Below are positions 28,466 through 37,675 of a stretch of DNA of 64,000 nucleotides, in pieces. Every line of letters starts with the position of its first letter. The first letter of the stretch is position 1. The notes under the pieces are model-generated. The model did no database searches. It was not told the DNA's origin and saw only the letters and a program-made list of their open reading frames with translations. This DNA comes from Saprospiraceae bacterium (GTDB taxonomy: Bacteria; Bacteroidota; Bacteroidia; Chitinophagales; Saprospiraceae). The stretch covers positions 2,418,001 to 2,482,000 of the forward strand of contig JADJXD010000001.1 of the NCBI GenBank assembly GCA_016715985.1, read 5' to 3'. The translations under genes were made by a program, and so were the position numbers.

Positions 28466-30424
28466 ATGAGCACAGACAACAATAAAAATAAAAATAACTA
28501 CGGTGCTGACAATATTCAGGCACTCGAAGGACTTGAAGCGGTAAGATTGCGTCCCGGTATGTATATCGGAAGCACAGATACTAAAGGTTTGCATCATTTG
28601 GTTTGGGAAGTTATTGACAACTCCATTGATGAGCATCTTGCAGGATATTGTACCAATATTGATACAATTATTCACAAAGACAATTCAATCACAGTCAAAG
28701 ATGATGGTAGGGGTATACCCACCGGTATGCATGAAAAACTACAAAAATCTGCATTGGAAGTAGTAATGACTGTACTTCATGCGGGTGGAAAATTTGATAA
28801 AGATACTTACAAGGTTTCCGGTGGATTACACGGTGTTGGGGTGTCATGTGTCAATGCCCTTTCCGATTATGTGAGAGTAGAAGTACACCGTGATGGAAAA
28901 TATTTTGAGCAGGAATACAGTAAAGGTATTCCATTAGGCCCTGTGAAAGAATTGGGCGATTCCAACAAAACCGGCACACAAGTGACATTCAAGCCGGATC
29001 CAACAATTTTTGAACATGTAGAGTATAGTTTCACAGTTCTGGCATCCAGAATCAGAGAACTGGCTTATCTTAACAAAGGACTTTATCTTACTTTAATTGA
29101 CGAAAGAGAAGCTGATGAAGAAGGAAATTCAAAGGTAGTCAGTTTTCATTCGGAAGGTGGATTGAAAGAGTTTGTCAAATTTCTGGACGAAAGCCGAACT
29201 CCTTTGATAGATGAACCGATTTATGTGACAGGCAAAGAGGAGAATGTAGAAGTAGAGGTTGCTATGCAATACAATACCGGATATCAGGAAAATATATTCT
29301 CTTATGTAAATAATATCAATACCCGTGAAGGGGGTACACACGTCGGTGGTTTCAGAAGAGCAATCACAAGATTGTTTAAACAATATGGAGACGACAATAA
29401 TTTGTTCAGTAAAGTAAAATTTGAAATTGCGGGAGAAGATTTTAAAGAAGGATTGACAGCAATTATATCTGTGAAAGTGCCGGAACCTCAGTTCAAAGGA
29501 CAAACTAAAGGTGAATTAGGCAATTCTGAAGTAACAGGTATTGTATCCAGATGTGTAGGAGATGTACTCAAAAGTTATCTGGAAGAAAACCCATCACAGG
29601 CAAGAAGAATTATTGATAAAGTCATACTTGCGGCCACCGCCCGACATGCCGCCAGGAAAGCCAGAGAGATGGTTCAGCGAAAGAATGTACTCACAGGTAG
29701 CGGATTGCCCGGTAAGTTGTCAGATTGCAGCTCAAAGGATCCCGCAGATTCTGAGATCTTTTTAGTGGAAGGGGATTCGGCAGGGGGAACTGCAAAGCAA
29801 GGTCGTGACCGGAATTTTCAAGCCATTCTGCCATTGAGAGGTAAAATTCTGAATGTTGAAAAAGCAATGGAATACAAGATCTACGAAAATGAAGAGATAA
29901 AAAATATGTTTACTGCTCTTGGAGTAAGCATTGAAGAAAAACTGGGTGAAAAAATTCTGAATGTTGAAAAACTGAGATATCACAAAGTTGTCATCATGTG
30001 CGACGCGGATATAGATGGTAGCCATATTTCTACTTTGATTATGACTTTTTTCTTCAGATATATGAAACCACTTATCGAACAAGGGCACATCTATATTGCA
30101 GCTCCGCCATTATATCAGGTCAGAAAAGGTAAAAACTTTATCTATTGCTGGAATGAGGATGAGAGAAAAGCAGCCATTGATAATTACTCCAATGGAAAAG
30201 AAGATACCAGTATAAAAGTACAACGATATAAGGGTCTTGGAGAAATGAATGCAGAACAACTTTGGGAAACCACCATGGATCCGAATACCAGAATATTGCG
30301 TCAGGTGACCATTTATGATGCCCTTGAAGCAGATCGTATTTTCAGTATGTTGATGGGAGATGAAGTACCGCCGAGAAGACAATTTATTGAAGAAAATGCC
30401 AAGTATGCTAATATTGATGCTTAA
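28466..30424 (+). CDS. gyrB: DNA gyrase subunit B
   Basis: ATP-binding subunit of gyrase, 652 residues from ATG 28466. The GHKL ATPase part (QALEGLEAVRLRPGMYIGS, EVIDNSIDEHLAGY, GRGIPTGMH, GGLHGVGVSCVNALS) is followed by the transducer QTKGELGNSEV and the TOPRIM/metal site EGDSAGGTAKQGRDR with DADIDGSHI, and the C-terminal RYKGLGEMN block. The frame stays open upstream to 28283, but that extension has no GyrB homology and contains the promoter, so the ATG after it is chosen. Length is the usual short-form GyrB of Bacteroidota (about 650). It is followed by an intrinsic terminator. Confidence 0.97.
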   Translation: MSTDNNKNKNNYGADNIQALEGLEAVRLRPGMYIGSTDTKGLHHLVWEVIDNSIDEHLAGYCTNIDTIIHKDNSITVKDDGRGIPTGMHEKLQKSALEVVMTVLHAGGKFDKDTYKVSGGLHGVGVSCVNALSDYVRVEVHRDGKYFEQEYSKGIPLGPVKELGDSNKTGTQVTFKPDPTIFEHVEYSFTVLASRIRELAYLNKGLYLTLIDEREADEEGNSKVVSFHSEGGLKEFVKFLDESRTPLIDEPIYVTGKEENVEVEVAMQYNTGYQENIFSYVNNINTREGGTHVGGFRRAITRLFKQYGDDNNLFSKVKFEIAGEDFKEGLTAIISVKVPEPQFKGQTKGELGNSEVTGIVSRCVGDVLKSYLEENPSQARRIIDKVILAATARHAARKAREMVQRKNVLTGSGLPGKLSDCSSKDPADSEIFLVEGDSAGGTAKQGRDRNFQAILPLRGKILNVEKAMEYKIYENEEIKNMFTALGVSIEEKLGEKILNVEKLRYHKVVIMCDADIDGSHISTLIMTFFFRYMKPLIEQGHIYIAAPPLYQVRKGKNFIYCWNEDERKAAIDNYSNGKEDTSIKVQRYKGLGEMNAEQLWETTMDPNTRILRQVTIYDALEADRIFSMLMGDEVPPRRQFIEENAKYANIDA

Positions 30425-30469
30425 TAAGCTTTAGTTATTTGATCTTACTTTCGAATTAAAAATCGTACG

Positions 30470-30509
30470 AATCCCTGAACATATTTTTAAGAATGTTCAG
30501 GGATTTTTT
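30470..30509 (+). terminator. Intrinsic terminator of gyrB
   Basis: A 13-bp perfect stem (arms 30470-30482 and 30493-30505) with a 10-nt loop and a T-run from 30504 to 30509. Confidence 0.85.
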
Positions 30510-30632
30510 AGTTTTATAAAATTGAAAAGGGCATAATAACTTCTCAATCAATACTTATATCAACGCATATTAACTCCTTTCGGCTTATTTGTAATAATAG
30601 AAAAATGTATTTCGAAAATCACTTTCCCGGTC

Positions 30633-31577
30633 CTAAAGATTCAGTAAAAATCTGACTGTTTCGTTGACAAATTGTGGCGCTAATGGTAAATCCGGGTCAT
30701 TGTAAGTTTTAATATTTTGATTTCTGTCTGCCGGAGCAATTTTTAGGATATGGTTCATTCCTTCAATTTCAGCCAGCTCTGCTTTTTTGTTAGCCTGTAC
30801 CAGCAATGTACCGTTTTCTGTTTCAACCTGTATATCATGTGTGCCCTGAACTACCAGAATAGGTATTTGCATATCCGCAATTATCTGTGAAGGATTATAT
30901 CTAAACCAGGATATCAGATAAGGCTGAACACTTTTGCGAAAGAGACTTTGCAAAAAAGGATTGACATTTTCCACCTTAAAACCTTTCGAAAGACTATCCA
31001 ATAGAACTCCACTCTGGTCTTTCAGAATGGGAGCATTCGCCTCAATCTGTTTTAAAAGTACTTCTGAAGCTTTTACGGCAATTCCCGCTACAGAAATATA
31101 GGCATCTGCTTTCGCTTCTTTTGCTGCAACCATTCCTAATAACGAACCTTCACTATGTCCGGCAACAATCACTTTTGAAAAACGATTGTCTTTGCGCAAC
31201 ATTGTTATCCAGGATTTTGCATCATCCATGAAGTGTTCGATTCGTAATTCTTCTTCTGACAGGTTTTGAAAAATACTTTCTCCGATACCTCTTTTATCAT
31301 ATCGCAAGGATGCAATGCCTTGAGTAGCCAATGTATCTGCCCACATTTTCAGAGAATTGTTCTTCATCGAAGCATTATTTCCATCTCTGTCAGTAGGACC
31401 CGAGCCCGAAATGATAAGTACAACTGGTACTGCAGTTTCTGATTCCGGAACATTCAATGTACCAAAAATTTTTGCGTCATCTACCTCAATAAACACAGTA
31501 GTGGAGTTGTAATTTCTTTGTCCGTTATTTTGTAAAGAATAAAGTAGTAAAATAAATATGACCGCAAACTTACTCAT
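30633..31577 (-). CDS. Exported alpha/beta-hydrolase (peptidase S9-like/DLH-like)
   Basis: A 314-residue hydrolase with a signal peptide (about 1-19). The oxyanion block VVLIISGSGPTDRDGNN, nucleophile elbow VAGHSEGSLLGM, Asp in VQGTHDIQV and His in EGMNHILK give a full catalytic triad. The SGSGPxDRDGN motif is typical of a Bacteroidota alpha/beta-hydrolase subgroup. The substrate is unknown. It ends the rpoN transcript, 2 bp downstream of rpoN. Confidence 0.85.
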   Translation of the reverse strand: MSKFAVIFILLLYSLQNNGQRNYNSTTVFIEVDDAKIFGTLNVPESETAVPVVLIISGSGPTDRDGNNASMKNNSLKMWADTLATQGIASLRYDKRGIGESIFQNLSEEELRIEHFMDDAKSWITMLRKDNRFSKVIVAGHSEGSLLGMVAAKEAKADAYISVAGIAVKASEVLLKQIEANAPILKDQSGVLLDSLSKGFKVENVNPFLQSLFRKSVQPYLISWFRYNPSQIIADMQIPILVVQGTHDIQVETENGTLLVQANKKAELAEIEGMNHILKIAPADRNQNIKTYNDPDLPLAPQFVNETVRFLLNL

Positions 31578-31579
31578 AA

Positions 31580-33076
31580 TTATAGTTCTTTTCTTAACCT
31601 TGCAACGGGAATATTCAATTGCTCTCTGTATTTTGCGATCGTTCTTCTTGCTATATTATATCCTCTTTCTGAGAGTATTTCCATCAGTCTTTCGTCAGAA
31701 AGTGGTTTTTTCTTATCTTCCCTACTCACTACATCGGTGAGGATGTTTTTTACTTCAAGAGTCGAAACTTCCGAACCATCCTGCGTCTGCATGGACTCTG
31801 AAAAGAAGTCTTTGAGTCTTCGGGTTCCAAATTCTGTCTGAACAAATTTTGAATTGGCTACCCTGGATACAGTAGAAATATCCAGACCCGTTACCTCAGC
31901 CAGATCTTTCAGGATCATCGGTTTTATGCGTCTTTCATCTCCAGTTGTAAAATATTCATACTGATATTGCATGATAGCGTACATTGTTCTGTAAAGGGTG
32001 TCCTGTCTTTGTTTAATTGCATCAATAAACCATTTTGCAGAATCAATTTTTTGCTTGATAAAAAGTACAGCTTCTTTTTCAGGTTGCGTAGCTCTTCTAC
32101 CATGAACACTGTCCCGATAACCCTTCAGCATATCCATATATTGATCATTGATGCGAAGGTCAGGAGCATTCTTACTGTTGAGACTTAGCTCGAGCTCCCC
32201 GTCCCGGTTATGAATAATAAAGTCAGGGATAATATACTGGTTGTTGAGACTATTACCTTCAACCGTACTGGCAGGCTTCGGATTAAGTTTCAAAATTTCA
32301 TCAATGGCATCTTTCAGTTCGCTGTCTGAAAGGTTCAGCATTTTTTTGATTCGGGTATAATGTTTTTTGGTAAACTCTTCAAAAAAATCTTTCAGTATTC
32401 TCAAAGCTAATTTACGCTCAGAGTAATGTGCAGTAGGTTCTTTTTCGATTTTATCTTCCAATTGCAGAATCAAACATTCCTGAAGAGTTCGGGCACAAAT
32501 ACCGGCAGGTTCAAATTTTTGAATTTTCAGAATGATGTCAGCTACTTCCTTACCAGTTGTTTCCAAATTCTGTGAAAAAAGTAAATCATCAATAATGGAT
32601 GATGGTTCCCGTCGCAGATATCCGTCTTCATCTATGGATCCTATGACTTGCTGGGCAATAATAATCTGGTTATCATTCAGATCGAGTAAGCCCAATTGTC
32701 GTTCAAGGCTTTCATGAAATGAATTTTCCACCGGGACAGGCATTGTTCTGTCTTCTCCTTCGACATATTCATCTCCTTTCATTTTATAGTTGGACGGATC
32801 ATCGTCCAGGTATTCATTCAGATAGTCATCAAACTCAAATTCCGGGGCTTCGTCTCCTGATTCAGCGCTAACATCAGATTCGTATTCCTGACTATTATCA
32901 TCCAGATCAAAAACATCGTTGTAATCGTCACCTTCTTCCAATGCCGGATTGGCTTCCAACTCTTCTTTGATCCTTTGCTCCAGTGTAGCCGTTGGAATCT
33001 GCAGTAGTTTCATTAGCTGTATCTGTTGAGGAGACAGCTTTTGCAACATCCTTTGACTTAAACTCTGTTTTAACAT
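31580..33076 (-). CDS. rpoN: RNA polymerase sigma-54 factor
   Basis: A 498-residue sigma-54: region I is Gln/Leu-rich (LSQRMLQKLSPQQIQLMKLLQIPTATLEQRI), followed by an acidic region II (about 45-105), core-binding region, the HTH (PMILKDLAEVTGLDISTVSRVANSKFV) and the RpoN box ARRTIAKYRE at 476-485. It needs AAA+ activator proteins, none of which is in this window. The 3' end is 2 bp before the exported hydrolase gene. A TATATTTG -7 element (minus strand, plus 33182-33189) lies about 106 bp upstream. Confidence 0.95.
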   Translation of the reverse strand: MLKQSLSQRMLQKLSPQQIQLMKLLQIPTATLEQRIKEELEANPALEEGDDYNDVFDLDDNSQEYESDVSAESGDEAPEFEFDDYLNEYLDDDPSNYKMKGDEYVEGEDRTMPVPVENSFHESLERQLGLLDLNDNQIIIAQQVIGSIDEDGYLRREPSSIIDDLLFSQNLETTGKEVADIILKIQKFEPAGICARTLQECLILQLEDKIEKEPTAHYSERKLALRILKDFFEEFTKKHYTRIKKMLNLSDSELKDAIDEILKLNPKPASTVEGNSLNNQYIIPDFIIHNRDGELELSLNSKNAPDLRINDQYMDMLKGYRDSVHGRRATQPEKEAVLFIKQKIDSAKWFIDAIKQRQDTLYRTMYAIMQYQYEYFTTGDERRIKPMILKDLAEVTGLDISTVSRVANSKFVQTEFGTRRLKDFFSESMQTQDGSEVSTLEVKNILTDVVSREDKKKPLSDERLMEILSERGYNIARRTIAKYREQLNIPVARLRKEL

Positions 33077-33269
33077 AATGAACTCTATTTATGGATTCCT
33101 TTTCACACACCTATTGTAAAACAAAAGAAAATGCTGCGAAGTTTCTTTTATGTTGTACAATTTGGTTGTATGTTTACAGGGCAAATATATATCTTTTTAA
33201 GAACATATATATAATTTTTATAATATTTAATTTTTGCACTTACAATAACTAAAATAATAAATCGGAAAT

Positions 33270-35042
33270 ATGACTGTAGAGATTAAACTGAAAATGTTAC
33301 GAAGCGAAATGACTATAAATAAAGTAGATGCTGTCATTGTGCCTTCGAGCGATCCGCATCAGAGTGAATATGTGGCTGCTCACTGGCAGGAAAGAACCTG
33401 GATCAGTGGCTTTACAGGGTCGGCAGGTACTGTGGTGATCACGCAGGAGCATGCAGGACTTTGGACGGACTCCAGATATTTTCTACAGGCAGAACAAGAA
33501 TTAAAAGGCAGCTCCTTCGAATTACATAAAATGTATAATCAGTTTGCAGCACCTTATCTGGATTTTATAAATGAAAATTTGTCTGCGGGTTCTGTGGTGG
33601 CCATTAATGGTTGGATGTTTGCAAAAGCCAATGCGGATCACATGAGAAAACAATTTGACAAAAGTCAGATAAGACTACAGCACAGACATGATTTGATTTC
33701 AAAAATCTGGTCAGACAGACCTCCTTTGTCATCGGCATTCATTTCTGATCACCCGGTTAAATATGCGGGTCTTTCGAGATCAGAAAAATTGGATAAAATC
33801 AGGATGCAGATGAAGTCCCAAAATGTGGATTACCATTTTATCAGTTCGCTGGATGATATTGCCTGGACATTTAATATCAGAGGGAAAGATGTGGATTACA
33901 ATCCTGTAGTAATATGTTACGCTATTATTGAAGCTGAAACAAGTCGCCTTTTTATTGACAGTCAAAAAATACCGCAAAATTTAATCGCTGATTTAAAAGC
34001 TTCTAATGTTCAATTGCATGCATACACGGATTTAATTGCATTTGTCAATAACCTGTCAATCGATAAGAAAATGCTCATTGATAAGTCCATTTGTAGTGCC
34101 GTTGTATATGAAGCTATAAACTGCACGATTGTATCCGGAGAATCTATCCCTAAAGTGTTGAAAGCAATCAAGAGCGAAAAGGAAGTAGGTCATATCAGAA
34201 ATGCTATGACAAAAGATGGTGCAGCTTTAGCAAATGCATTTTACTGGTTGGAACAGGAATTGAATGGAAAGCAGGTTTCAGAATGTGAATTTGCGGAGAA
34301 AATTGCAAAATGCAGATCCGAACAAGAGAATTATGTAGGTGAAAGTTTTGGTGCAATCATAGGTTATGAGTCCAATGGTGCGATCATACATTATCACCCT
34401 GAGCCGGAGACATGCAAAAAAATCAAGGCTAAAGGAATACTGCTTGCCGATAGTGGTGGTCAGTATCTGGATGGTACAACAGATATAACCAGGACTATTT
34501 CCTTAAGTAAGCCAACTGCGGAACAAAAGAAACACTACACATTGATACTGAAAGGAATGGTGGCATTATCTATGGCTAAATTTCCTGAAGGTACTGCCGG
34601 GGCACAATTGGATACAATTGCGAGACAATTTTTATGGGCTGAAGGACTCAATTATCTGCATGGTACAGGTCATGGGGTAGGATATTTTTTAAATGTACAT
34701 GAACCACCACAAGGTTTTGCTCCACCACATTCTGAGAGAGGAAAGACCATACATGTGCCCGGAATGTTGACTTCCAATGAGCCGGGATACTATATTGATG
34801 GTAAATACGGAATGAGAATTGAAAACCTTATTCTTACTGTTCAAAGTAAAATGAAAGGATTCCTGGCGTTTGAGACTTTGACATTGTACCCATTTGATCA
34901 TAATCTGATTGAAAAATCTCTGCTTTCAGATGTAGAAGTTACCTGGATTAATGATTACCATAATAAGGTTTATAAAAATGTCTCGTCATTATTGAATGCC
35001 GAAGTTTCAGAATGGTTTAAGGTAAAATGCGCAGAATTATAG
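33270..35042 (+). CDS. Xaa-Pro aminopeptidase P-like metallopeptidase (M24B)
   Basis: A 590-residue cytosolic enzyme that removes N-terminal residues preceding proline. Two creatinase N-domains (about 1-130 and 165-300) precede the pita-bread M24 domain, with the metal ligands in LLADSGGQYLDGTTDITRT (two Asp), HGTGHGVGYFLNVHEPP (His), SNEPGYY (Glu) and GMRIENL (Glu). This three-domain layout is that of the aminopeptidase P1 (XPNPEP1-like) group. It is divergent from rpoN and convergent with the PAP2 gene (10-bp gap). Confidence 0.92.
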   Translation: MTVEIKLKMLRSEMTINKVDAVIVPSSDPHQSEYVAAHWQERTWISGFTGSAGTVVITQEHAGLWTDSRYFLQAEQELKGSSFELHKMYNQFAAPYLDFINENLSAGSVVAINGWMFAKANADHMRKQFDKSQIRLQHRHDLISKIWSDRPPLSSAFISDHPVKYAGLSRSEKLDKIRMQMKSQNVDYHFISSLDDIAWTFNIRGKDVDYNPVVICYAIIEAETSRLFIDSQKIPQNLIADLKASNVQLHAYTDLIAFVNNLSIDKKMLIDKSICSAVVYEAINCTIVSGESIPKVLKAIKSEKEVGHIRNAMTKDGAALANAFYWLEQELNGKQVSECEFAEKIAKCRSEQENYVGESFGAIIGYESNGAIIHYHPEPETCKKIKAKGILLADSGGQYLDGTTDITRTISLSKPTAEQKKHYTLILKGMVALSMAKFPEGTAGAQLDTIARQFLWAEGLNYLHGTGHGVGYFLNVHEPPQGFAPPHSERGKTIHVPGMLTSNEPGYYIDGKYGMRIENLILTVQSKMKGFLAFETLTLYPFDHNLIEKSLLSDVEVTWINDYHNKVYKNVSSLLNAEVSEWFKVKCAEL

Positions 35043-35052
35043 AAAGATACAT

Positions 35053-35757
35053 TTAACGTCTGGCTGCAGATAGTTTTTCTTTACGAAAACCAAATTCCTC
35101 CAGGATATTTCCTGTTCGGGTGCCGTAAGGATATTCTTTCAGGAAATATTTATTTACAATATGAACAGCAGCTTTGTAAGACATGATAGCGAAAAACGGC
35201 GCAGCAAATACATCAATGGTGTAATGAACGTGTTGTAACAGGACAAGCGTACCTACACAGATTGCAGAAATTACAAGAATTCTCTTGAGCCATAATATAT
35301 CAGCCAGCATAGCCACCAATAACAGATTGGCGGTATGTCCTGAAAAGAATAAATCCTTTAATATTACATGTCCCTGATAAAAGAACGTTTCAATAAATAC
35401 ATCTCTTAAGGGTATAATGTCTGTCGGCGGGTCGAGTGGTACGGTGAAAATTGTAACAATTCTAAGTAAACATATAATGATTGCTGCTGTAAAAACATAA
35501 ACCATTCCTTGAGGCTTCCGCATGGTTAACAATAATCCTGTCAAAATAGGAATATTTGTTAGGAAACTGGTGTAAATACTAAAATCCCGGGCAATGATTA
35601 TGTTCAAAAGCGGGTCATTTAAAAGATAACCGTCTCTGCTTTCATTCCAAACCATAAAACAAGAAAAAATATAGGTGCAAATCAGCCCTGTAATAACCAG
35701 TGCCGATAAAATGAAAAGCCTTTTTCTGCTATCTAAAAACTTTTTCCAATGGTACAT
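35053..35757 (-). CDS. PAP2/sphingomyelin-synthase-like membrane phosphatase
   Basis: A 234-residue membrane protein with about six hydrophobic segments. The motifs FFSGHTANLLL and HYTIDVFAAPFFA correspond to the PAP2_C pattern (catalytic His in SGHT and H-x3-D). The family acts on phospholipids or transfers phosphoryl headgroups; the exact substrate is unknown. A TATCTTTG -7 element (minus strand, plus 35788-35795) lies 31 bp upstream. Confidence 0.8.
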   Translation of the reverse strand: MYHWKKFLDSRKRLFILSALVITGLICTYIFSCFMVWNESRDGYLLNDPLLNIIIARDFSIYTSFLTNIPILTGLLLTMRKPQGMVYVFTAAIIICLLRIVTIFTVPLDPPTDIIPLRDVFIETFFYQGHVILKDLFFSGHTANLLLVAMLADILWLKRILVISAICVGTLVLLQHVHYTIDVFAAPFFAIMSYKAAVHIVNKYFLKEYPYGTRTGNILEEFGFRKEKLSAARR

Positions 35758-35909
35758 CTATATGGATTTCTAAATTTTAAAAGCCAGCAAAGATAATGCA
35801 ATTATTTTAGATTTGATAATAACTTAATTGTTTAAGAAATTTGAAGAGAATAGATTTCTGCTTGGTTTAACCGTTATTTATTGATTCTGAAATAAAAATT
35901 TTCAAACTT

Positions 35910-35942
35910 TTTGTTCCGGAATTTAAAAAAATATTACCTTTG
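35910..35942 (+). promoter_or_regulatory. Promoter of tRNA-Gln
   Basis: TTTG at 35910-35913 and TACCTTTG at 35935-35942 with a 21-bp spacer are a near-perfect Bacteroidota promoter; the predicted start lies about 10-13 bp before the tRNA. Confidence 0.8.
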
Positions 35943-35961
35943 CATCGCGAAAAAATTATGC

Positions 35962-36032
35962 TGACCCATGGTGTAATGGTAACACTCCGGTTTTTGGTAC
36001 CGTCATTCTAGGTTCGAGTCCTAGTGGGTCAA
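35962..36032 (+). tRNA. tRNA-Gln (anticodon TTG)
   Basis: A 71-nt cloverleaf: acceptor stem 35962-35968 with 36025-36031, discriminator A at 36032, D-arm with AATGGTA loop, anticodon loop TTTTGGT (anticodon TTG, glutamine) and T-arm with TTCGAGT loop. The outermost anticodon-stem pair (C27-T43) is mismatched. CCA is not encoded. The accessory island starts right after its terminator, a common location for integration next to a tRNA, but no attachment duplication was found. Confidence 0.92.
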
Positions 36033-36034
36033 CA

Positions 36035-36079
36035 AAAACCCTTGATAACTAATTGATTATCAAGGGTTTTTTGTTTTTT
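36035..36079 (+). terminator. Intrinsic terminator of tRNA-Gln
   Basis: A 14-bp perfect stem (arms 36035-36048 and 36057-36070), 8-nt loop and an almost pure T-tract to 36079. Confidence 0.9.
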
Positions 36080-36508
36080 TTAACTTACGGGTGCGGTCAT
36101 TGCTTGCGTTTGGATTGGTTCAAATTTTCTCGTTTTACAAGTTTCTTTTTTCGTGTACTCTTAAATTAAGTACCTTAAAAATGGTGTTGAACAAACAGGT
36201 GGACCCGCCGATTCGAAGATGGAGAGTAAAATTTCCTTTTAAACTTGGAAAACATTATTTTTTTTTCAGAAACACTCATTTTTCAGTTTGTAACTATAAA
36301 TTCCTAAATCGATCTTTAGAGGAATTACTACTTTATTAAGGCAAATACAGGACCAACTTAAAAGGACTAAGGTCATGGCACTTTACCCCAGCTAAGCCCC
36401 AATTACTACAAAGTATTGTACCCTTTGATAATAATACCTTTATTTGTAACACTAATTTTTTATCTTAGCACTTCTATTAAAACAAAGCAATTAATTCACC
36501 ACCATATC
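36080..36508. other. Non-coding start of the accessory island
   Basis: A 429-bp stretch between the tRNA terminator and the HsdM stub. One plus frame is open for about 82 codons (36091-36339), but its product is low-complexity and unrecognisable, so I do not call a gene. No transposon end or repeat is seen. Confidence 0.4.
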
Positions 36509-36655
36509 ATGCAGGGAAAACAGCTCAGGAAATTAGAAGCAGAACTTTGGCGGGCAGCGGATCAACTCAGGGCTAACAGCAAGCTAACGGCATCCGAATA
36601 CGCTATGCCGGTATTGGGATTGATATTTTTGAGACATGCGCACAATCGTTTTGTA
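36509..36655 (+). pseudogene. N-terminal stub of type I restriction methyltransferase HsdM
   Basis: From ATG 36509 the frame reads about 49 residues containing LEAELWRAADQLRANSKLTASEY and PVLGLIFLRHAHNRF, the conserved helical N-terminus of HsdM-type N6-adenine methyltransferases (usual full length about 500). Homology stops at about 36655, exactly where the 153-bp repeat array begins, so the rest of the gene was replaced or deleted. The open frame then runs on into the repeats and means nothing. With the RhuM and ORF6N remnants downstream this marks a former type I restriction locus. Confidence 0.7.
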
Positions 36656-36659
36656 ATTA

Positions 36660-37422
36660 ATTTTAATAACACGTTGGTTTCGTCCCATACGGGACGGGAA
36701 ATATTCCCGGATGTAGCTTTTTACCCATATTACATCCCTAACGGGATTAGTGCATGTGCCGTTTGGAACCAGATATCGGTAGGTACCGTTAGGTACCAGA
36801 TATGGGTAGATAATTTTAATATTACGTGGGTTTCGTCCAGTACGGGACGGGACATATTCCCGGATGCAGATTTTTACCCATATTTCATCCCTAACGGGAT
36901 TTTTACATGTGCTGTTAGGTACTAGATGTTGGAAGGTGCCGTTAGGCATCCGATATGGGTAGATAATTTTAACATCACGTGGGTTTCGTCCCATACGGGA
37001 CGGGAAATATTCCCGGATGCAGCTTTTTACCCATATATTATCCCTAACGGGATTTTTACATGTGCCGTTTGGCACCAGATATCGGTAGATACCGTTAGGT
37101 ACCAGATATGGGTAGATAATTTTAATATTACGTGGGTTTCGTCCAGTACGGGACGGGACATATTCCTGGATGCAGCTTTTTACCCATATATTATCCCTAA
37201 CGGGATTAGTGCATGTGCCGTTAGGCACCAGATATGGATAGGTGCCGTTAGGCATCAGATATGGGTAGATAATTTTAACATCACGTGGGTTTCGTCCCGT
37301 ACGGGACGGGATATTTTCCCGGATGCAGATTTTTACCCATATTTCATCCCTAACGGGATTTTTACATGTACCGTTAGGTACCAGATATCGGTAGGTGCCG
37401 TTGGGTACCAAACAAGGGTAAG
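36660..37422 (+). repeat. Array of five 153-bp palindrome-rich tandem units
   Basis: Units begin with TAATTTTAA at 36660, 36811, 36964, 37117 and 37270 (151 bp for the first, 153 bp for the rest) and the phase is kept at the TAATTTTT at 37423. Each unit carries a GTCC..TACGGGACGGG palindrome (full form CGTCCCGTACGGGACG in unit 5), the hairpin ATCCCTAACGGGAT, and two 27-bp sub-repeats built on a GTRCC-GTTA-GGYAC hairpin followed by AGATAT. TACCCATAT and ATATGGGTA inside each unit are a 9-bp inverted pair enclosing the three hairpins. Units 1 and 3 resemble each other, as do 2 and 4, giving a higher-order period of about 305 bp. Confidence 0.92.
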
Positions 37423-37675
37423 TAATTTTTGGAAGTCACAAACTGTGATGTCCAATTCTGATAAAATGGGTTTAAAAAAACCGCCTTATGCTTCTACAGA
37501 ACAGGGCGTACAAATGCTTTCCGCAATTTTAGACAAATATGATTTGGAACAAATAAAAAAGGAGGGGTACTATAAAAAATGTAGGAACGAAATACATGTT
37601 GAGCTGGATGGATTGAATGAAGAAGCTATAACCTTACCTAAATTGATTAGTAAAAATTTTAAACAGTTGACCTGA
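37423..37675 (+). pseudogene. ORF6N-domain protein remnant, copy 1
   Basis: The frame from the array end reads FWKSQTVMSN and then PPYASTEQGVQMLSAILDKYD, matching the second half of ORF6N (phage-derived DNA-binding) domains, usually written YLPYAFTEQGVAML. The N-terminal half of the domain is missing because the repeat array begins there. The frame continues to a TGA at 37673-37675 that overlaps the transposase ATG. The tail after DKYD is not recognised. It is partly duplicated at 38518. Confidence 0.65.

Noticed and set aside
35910..36660. tRNA-Gln as the attachment site of an integrated element
   Set aside because: The island begins near the tRNA, but no duplicated tRNA 3' segment or integrase was found in the window.
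36416..37675. Long open frames across the 153-bp array, on both strands (275 codons on the minus strand, two stretches on the plus)
   Set aside because: The unit length is a multiple of three and lacks stops, so frames stay open by repetition. The translations are just the palindromes (for example NPVRD and SRTGRNP in every unit), and both strands are open at once.
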